A stretch of 8,231 nt of DNA from Acidobacteriota bacterium (GTDB lineage: Bacteria; Acidobacteriota; Vicinamibacteria; Vicinamibacterales; JAFNAJ01), in contig JAFNAJ010000105.1 in the NCBI GenBank assembly GCA_017860085.1, forward strand, positions 1 through 8,231, in the 5' to 3' direction. Within the stretch, counting starts at the first letter, position 1. The number at the start of each line of letters is the position of its first letter. The notes under the pieces were generated by a model. It was not told where the DNA came from. It saw only the letters and a list, made by a program, of their open reading frames with translations, and searched no databases. Positions 7,256-8,231 of this stretch are shown here, piece after piece. The translations under genes and the position numbers were made by a program.

Positions 7256-8231
7256 ATGATCCTCTACGTCTCGCCGGAGGCGCGCGGCGGCGTCGACGTG
7301 TGGATGGCGAACATCCACGCGGCCATGCGCCAGGCCGGCGTCGCCAGCCGGCTGAGCCTGCTGCCCCACCGCTACAACTTCGCGCCATTTCTGCTGCCAC
7401 TCGTGCTGCGAGGCGAGTGGGCCGGAGGTGCGCGGGTCGTGCACAGCGGGACGCGGGCAGGTTTCGCACTGCGCGCTTCCGGACGCGCTCTGGTGGTGAC
7501 GGCGCATCACCTGGTGGCCGATCCCGTCTATCGCCAGTACACCCGGCCGGCCCAGCGAGCGTTCCACCGCCTCGAGCGCGCCTACGACGGGCGTTCGATC
7601 GCCGAGGCCGACGTCGTGACGGCGGTGAGCGAGTACACCCGCGCCCGCATCGCCGAGATCTATGGGCGCGCCGACGTGCACGTCATTCCCAACGGCATCG
7701 ACACGAGTCGCTTCCGCCCGAACGCTGAAACGCGCCCGCGCGCCGACCGCCCCTTCCGCCTCCTCTTCGTCGGTAACCGCACGCGACGGAAGGGCGCCGA
7801 TCTGCTCGGCCCGATCATGGCTCGCCTGGGCGAGGGCTACGAGCTGTGGTACAGCGGCGGGCAACGCCGCGACGAGGAGCCCATCACGGCGCCGAACGCC
7901 ACTCGCGGCAGCCTACAGCTCCTGTCACGCCCTGATCTTCCCCTCGCGGCTCGAAGGGTTTGGCCTCGCCGTCGCCGAGGCCATGGCCTGCGGCCTGCCG
8001 GTTGTCGCCACCCGGGGCTCATCGCTTCCCGAGCTCGTCATCGACGGGCAAGGCGGCCTCCTCTGCCCGGTCGACGATGTCGAGGCATTCACGACGGCTG
8101 TGCGTCGTCTGGCCGACGACCTTCAGCTCCGGCAGGAGATGGGCGCGTTCAACCGGACGCGGGCCGAGCAGGAGTACTCGCTGTCGGTCATGGCCGGTCG
8201 GTACACGGCGATCTACGCGCGGCTGGGCGCG
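7256..8231 (+). CDS. Glycosyltransferase family 4, frame broken near 7905 and 3' end cut by window edge (probable pseudogene)
   Basis: A GT-B fold retaining glycosyltransferase that would transfer a sugar from a nucleotide-sugar donor during glycan assembly. Frame A (from ATG 7256) gives 217 credible residues: MILYVSPEARGGVDVWM with the N-terminal glycine loop, then DVVTAVSEYTRARI (119-132), HVIPNGID (142-149) and the phosphate-site-like FVGNRTRRKG (171-180), ending YSGGQRRDEEPITAPNATR. After about 7906 frame A becomes Arg/Pro-rich nonsense. The family's C-terminal half continues in the next frame: AAYSSCHALIFPSRLEGFG (7908-7964), the donor-binding E-x7-E (Glu codons at 7953 and 7977), AMACGLPVVATRGSSLPELV, then helices to the window end. 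The usual stretch of about eight residues (LGR..(D/E)..) before LAAAY is absent. Unless repaired by an assembly correction, no functional enzyme should be made. The start has only a weak upstream AGG. A likely partner is the methyltransferase gene before it. Confidence 0.85.
   Translation, partial: MILYVSPEARGGVDVWMANIHAAMRQAGVASRLSLLPHRYNFAPFLLPLVLRGEWAGGARVVHSGTRAGFALRASGRALVVTAHHLVADPVYRQYTRPAQRAFHRLERAYDGRSIAEADVVTAVSEYTRARIAEIYGRADVHVIPNGIDTSRFRPNAETRPRADRPFRLLFVGNRTRRKGADLLGPIMARLGEGYELWYSGGQRRDEEPITAPNATRGSLQLLSRPDLPLAARRVWPRRRRGHGLRPAGCRHPGLIASRARHRRARRPPLPGRRCRGIHDGCASSGRRPSAPAGDGRVQPDAGRAGVLAVGHGRSVHGDLRAAGR
7895..7916 (+). other. Frame-disrupting junction inside the glycosyltransferase gene
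   Basis: Frame A reads N-A-T-R at 7895-7906. Frame B reads L-A-A-A-Y from CTC at 7902 through TAC at 7914-7916. The two frames overlap at CTCGC (7902-7906). A deletion between two CTCGC copies would leave one copy, drop a whole number of codons plus 5 bases, and produce exactly this frame change. The second copy is inferred, not seen. No slippery heptamer suggesting programmed frameshifting is present. Confidence 0.7.

Noticed and set aside
7895..7916. Programmed ribosomal frameshifting in the glycosyltransferase
   Set aside because: No slippery heptamer or downstream pseudoknot is apparent, and the expected segment of protein is missing at the join. That points to a deletion or assembly error, not recoding.

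Overview
This is GC-rich bacterial DNA holding four protein genes in two back-to-back pairs. The long outer-membrane receptor with an N-terminal carboxypeptidase-regulatory-like domain (Oar-like), next to an alpha-glucan phosphorylase with an N-terminal DUF3417 region, suggests a high-GC Acidobacteriota, perhaps a Vicinamibacteria relative. That placement is inferred from gene style, not from a marker gene.

Layout. Minus strand, bases 1-2552: alpha-glucan phosphorylase (GT35). It starts at a GTG behind a strong ribosome binding site and is cut by the left window edge. Bases 2553-2756: spacer with two adjacent hairpins, the first a likely terminator for the receptor gene. Minus strand, 2757-6029: an intact 1090-residue TonB-dependent receptor with signal peptide, carboxypeptidase-regulatory-like domain, plug and barrel. 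Bases 6030-6337: a 308-base divergent intergenic region with short repeats and an imperfect hairpin but no clear promoter. Plus strand, 6338-7132: FkbM-family SAM-dependent methyltransferase. Plus strand, 7256 to the right edge: a family 4 glycosyltransferase whose reading frame is broken near base 7905.

How the genes may work together. The minus-strand pair could join outer-membrane uptake to intracellular glucan phosphorolysis, but the terminator-like hairpin argues for separate transcripts, and the receptor's ligand cannot be read from sequence. The plus-strand pair looks like the start of a glycan-building locus (sugar transfer plus O-methylation) running off the right edge.

The main anomaly is in the glycosyltransferase. 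Its N-terminal half is in one frame and its donor-binding C-terminal half in the next. About eight residues usually present at the join seem to be missing, which fits a small deletion better than a one-base error. Because neither frame meets a stop before the window end, an automatic gene call could hide this behind a nonsense C-terminus. I found no RNA gene, CRISPR array, mobile element, origin or new defence-like system.
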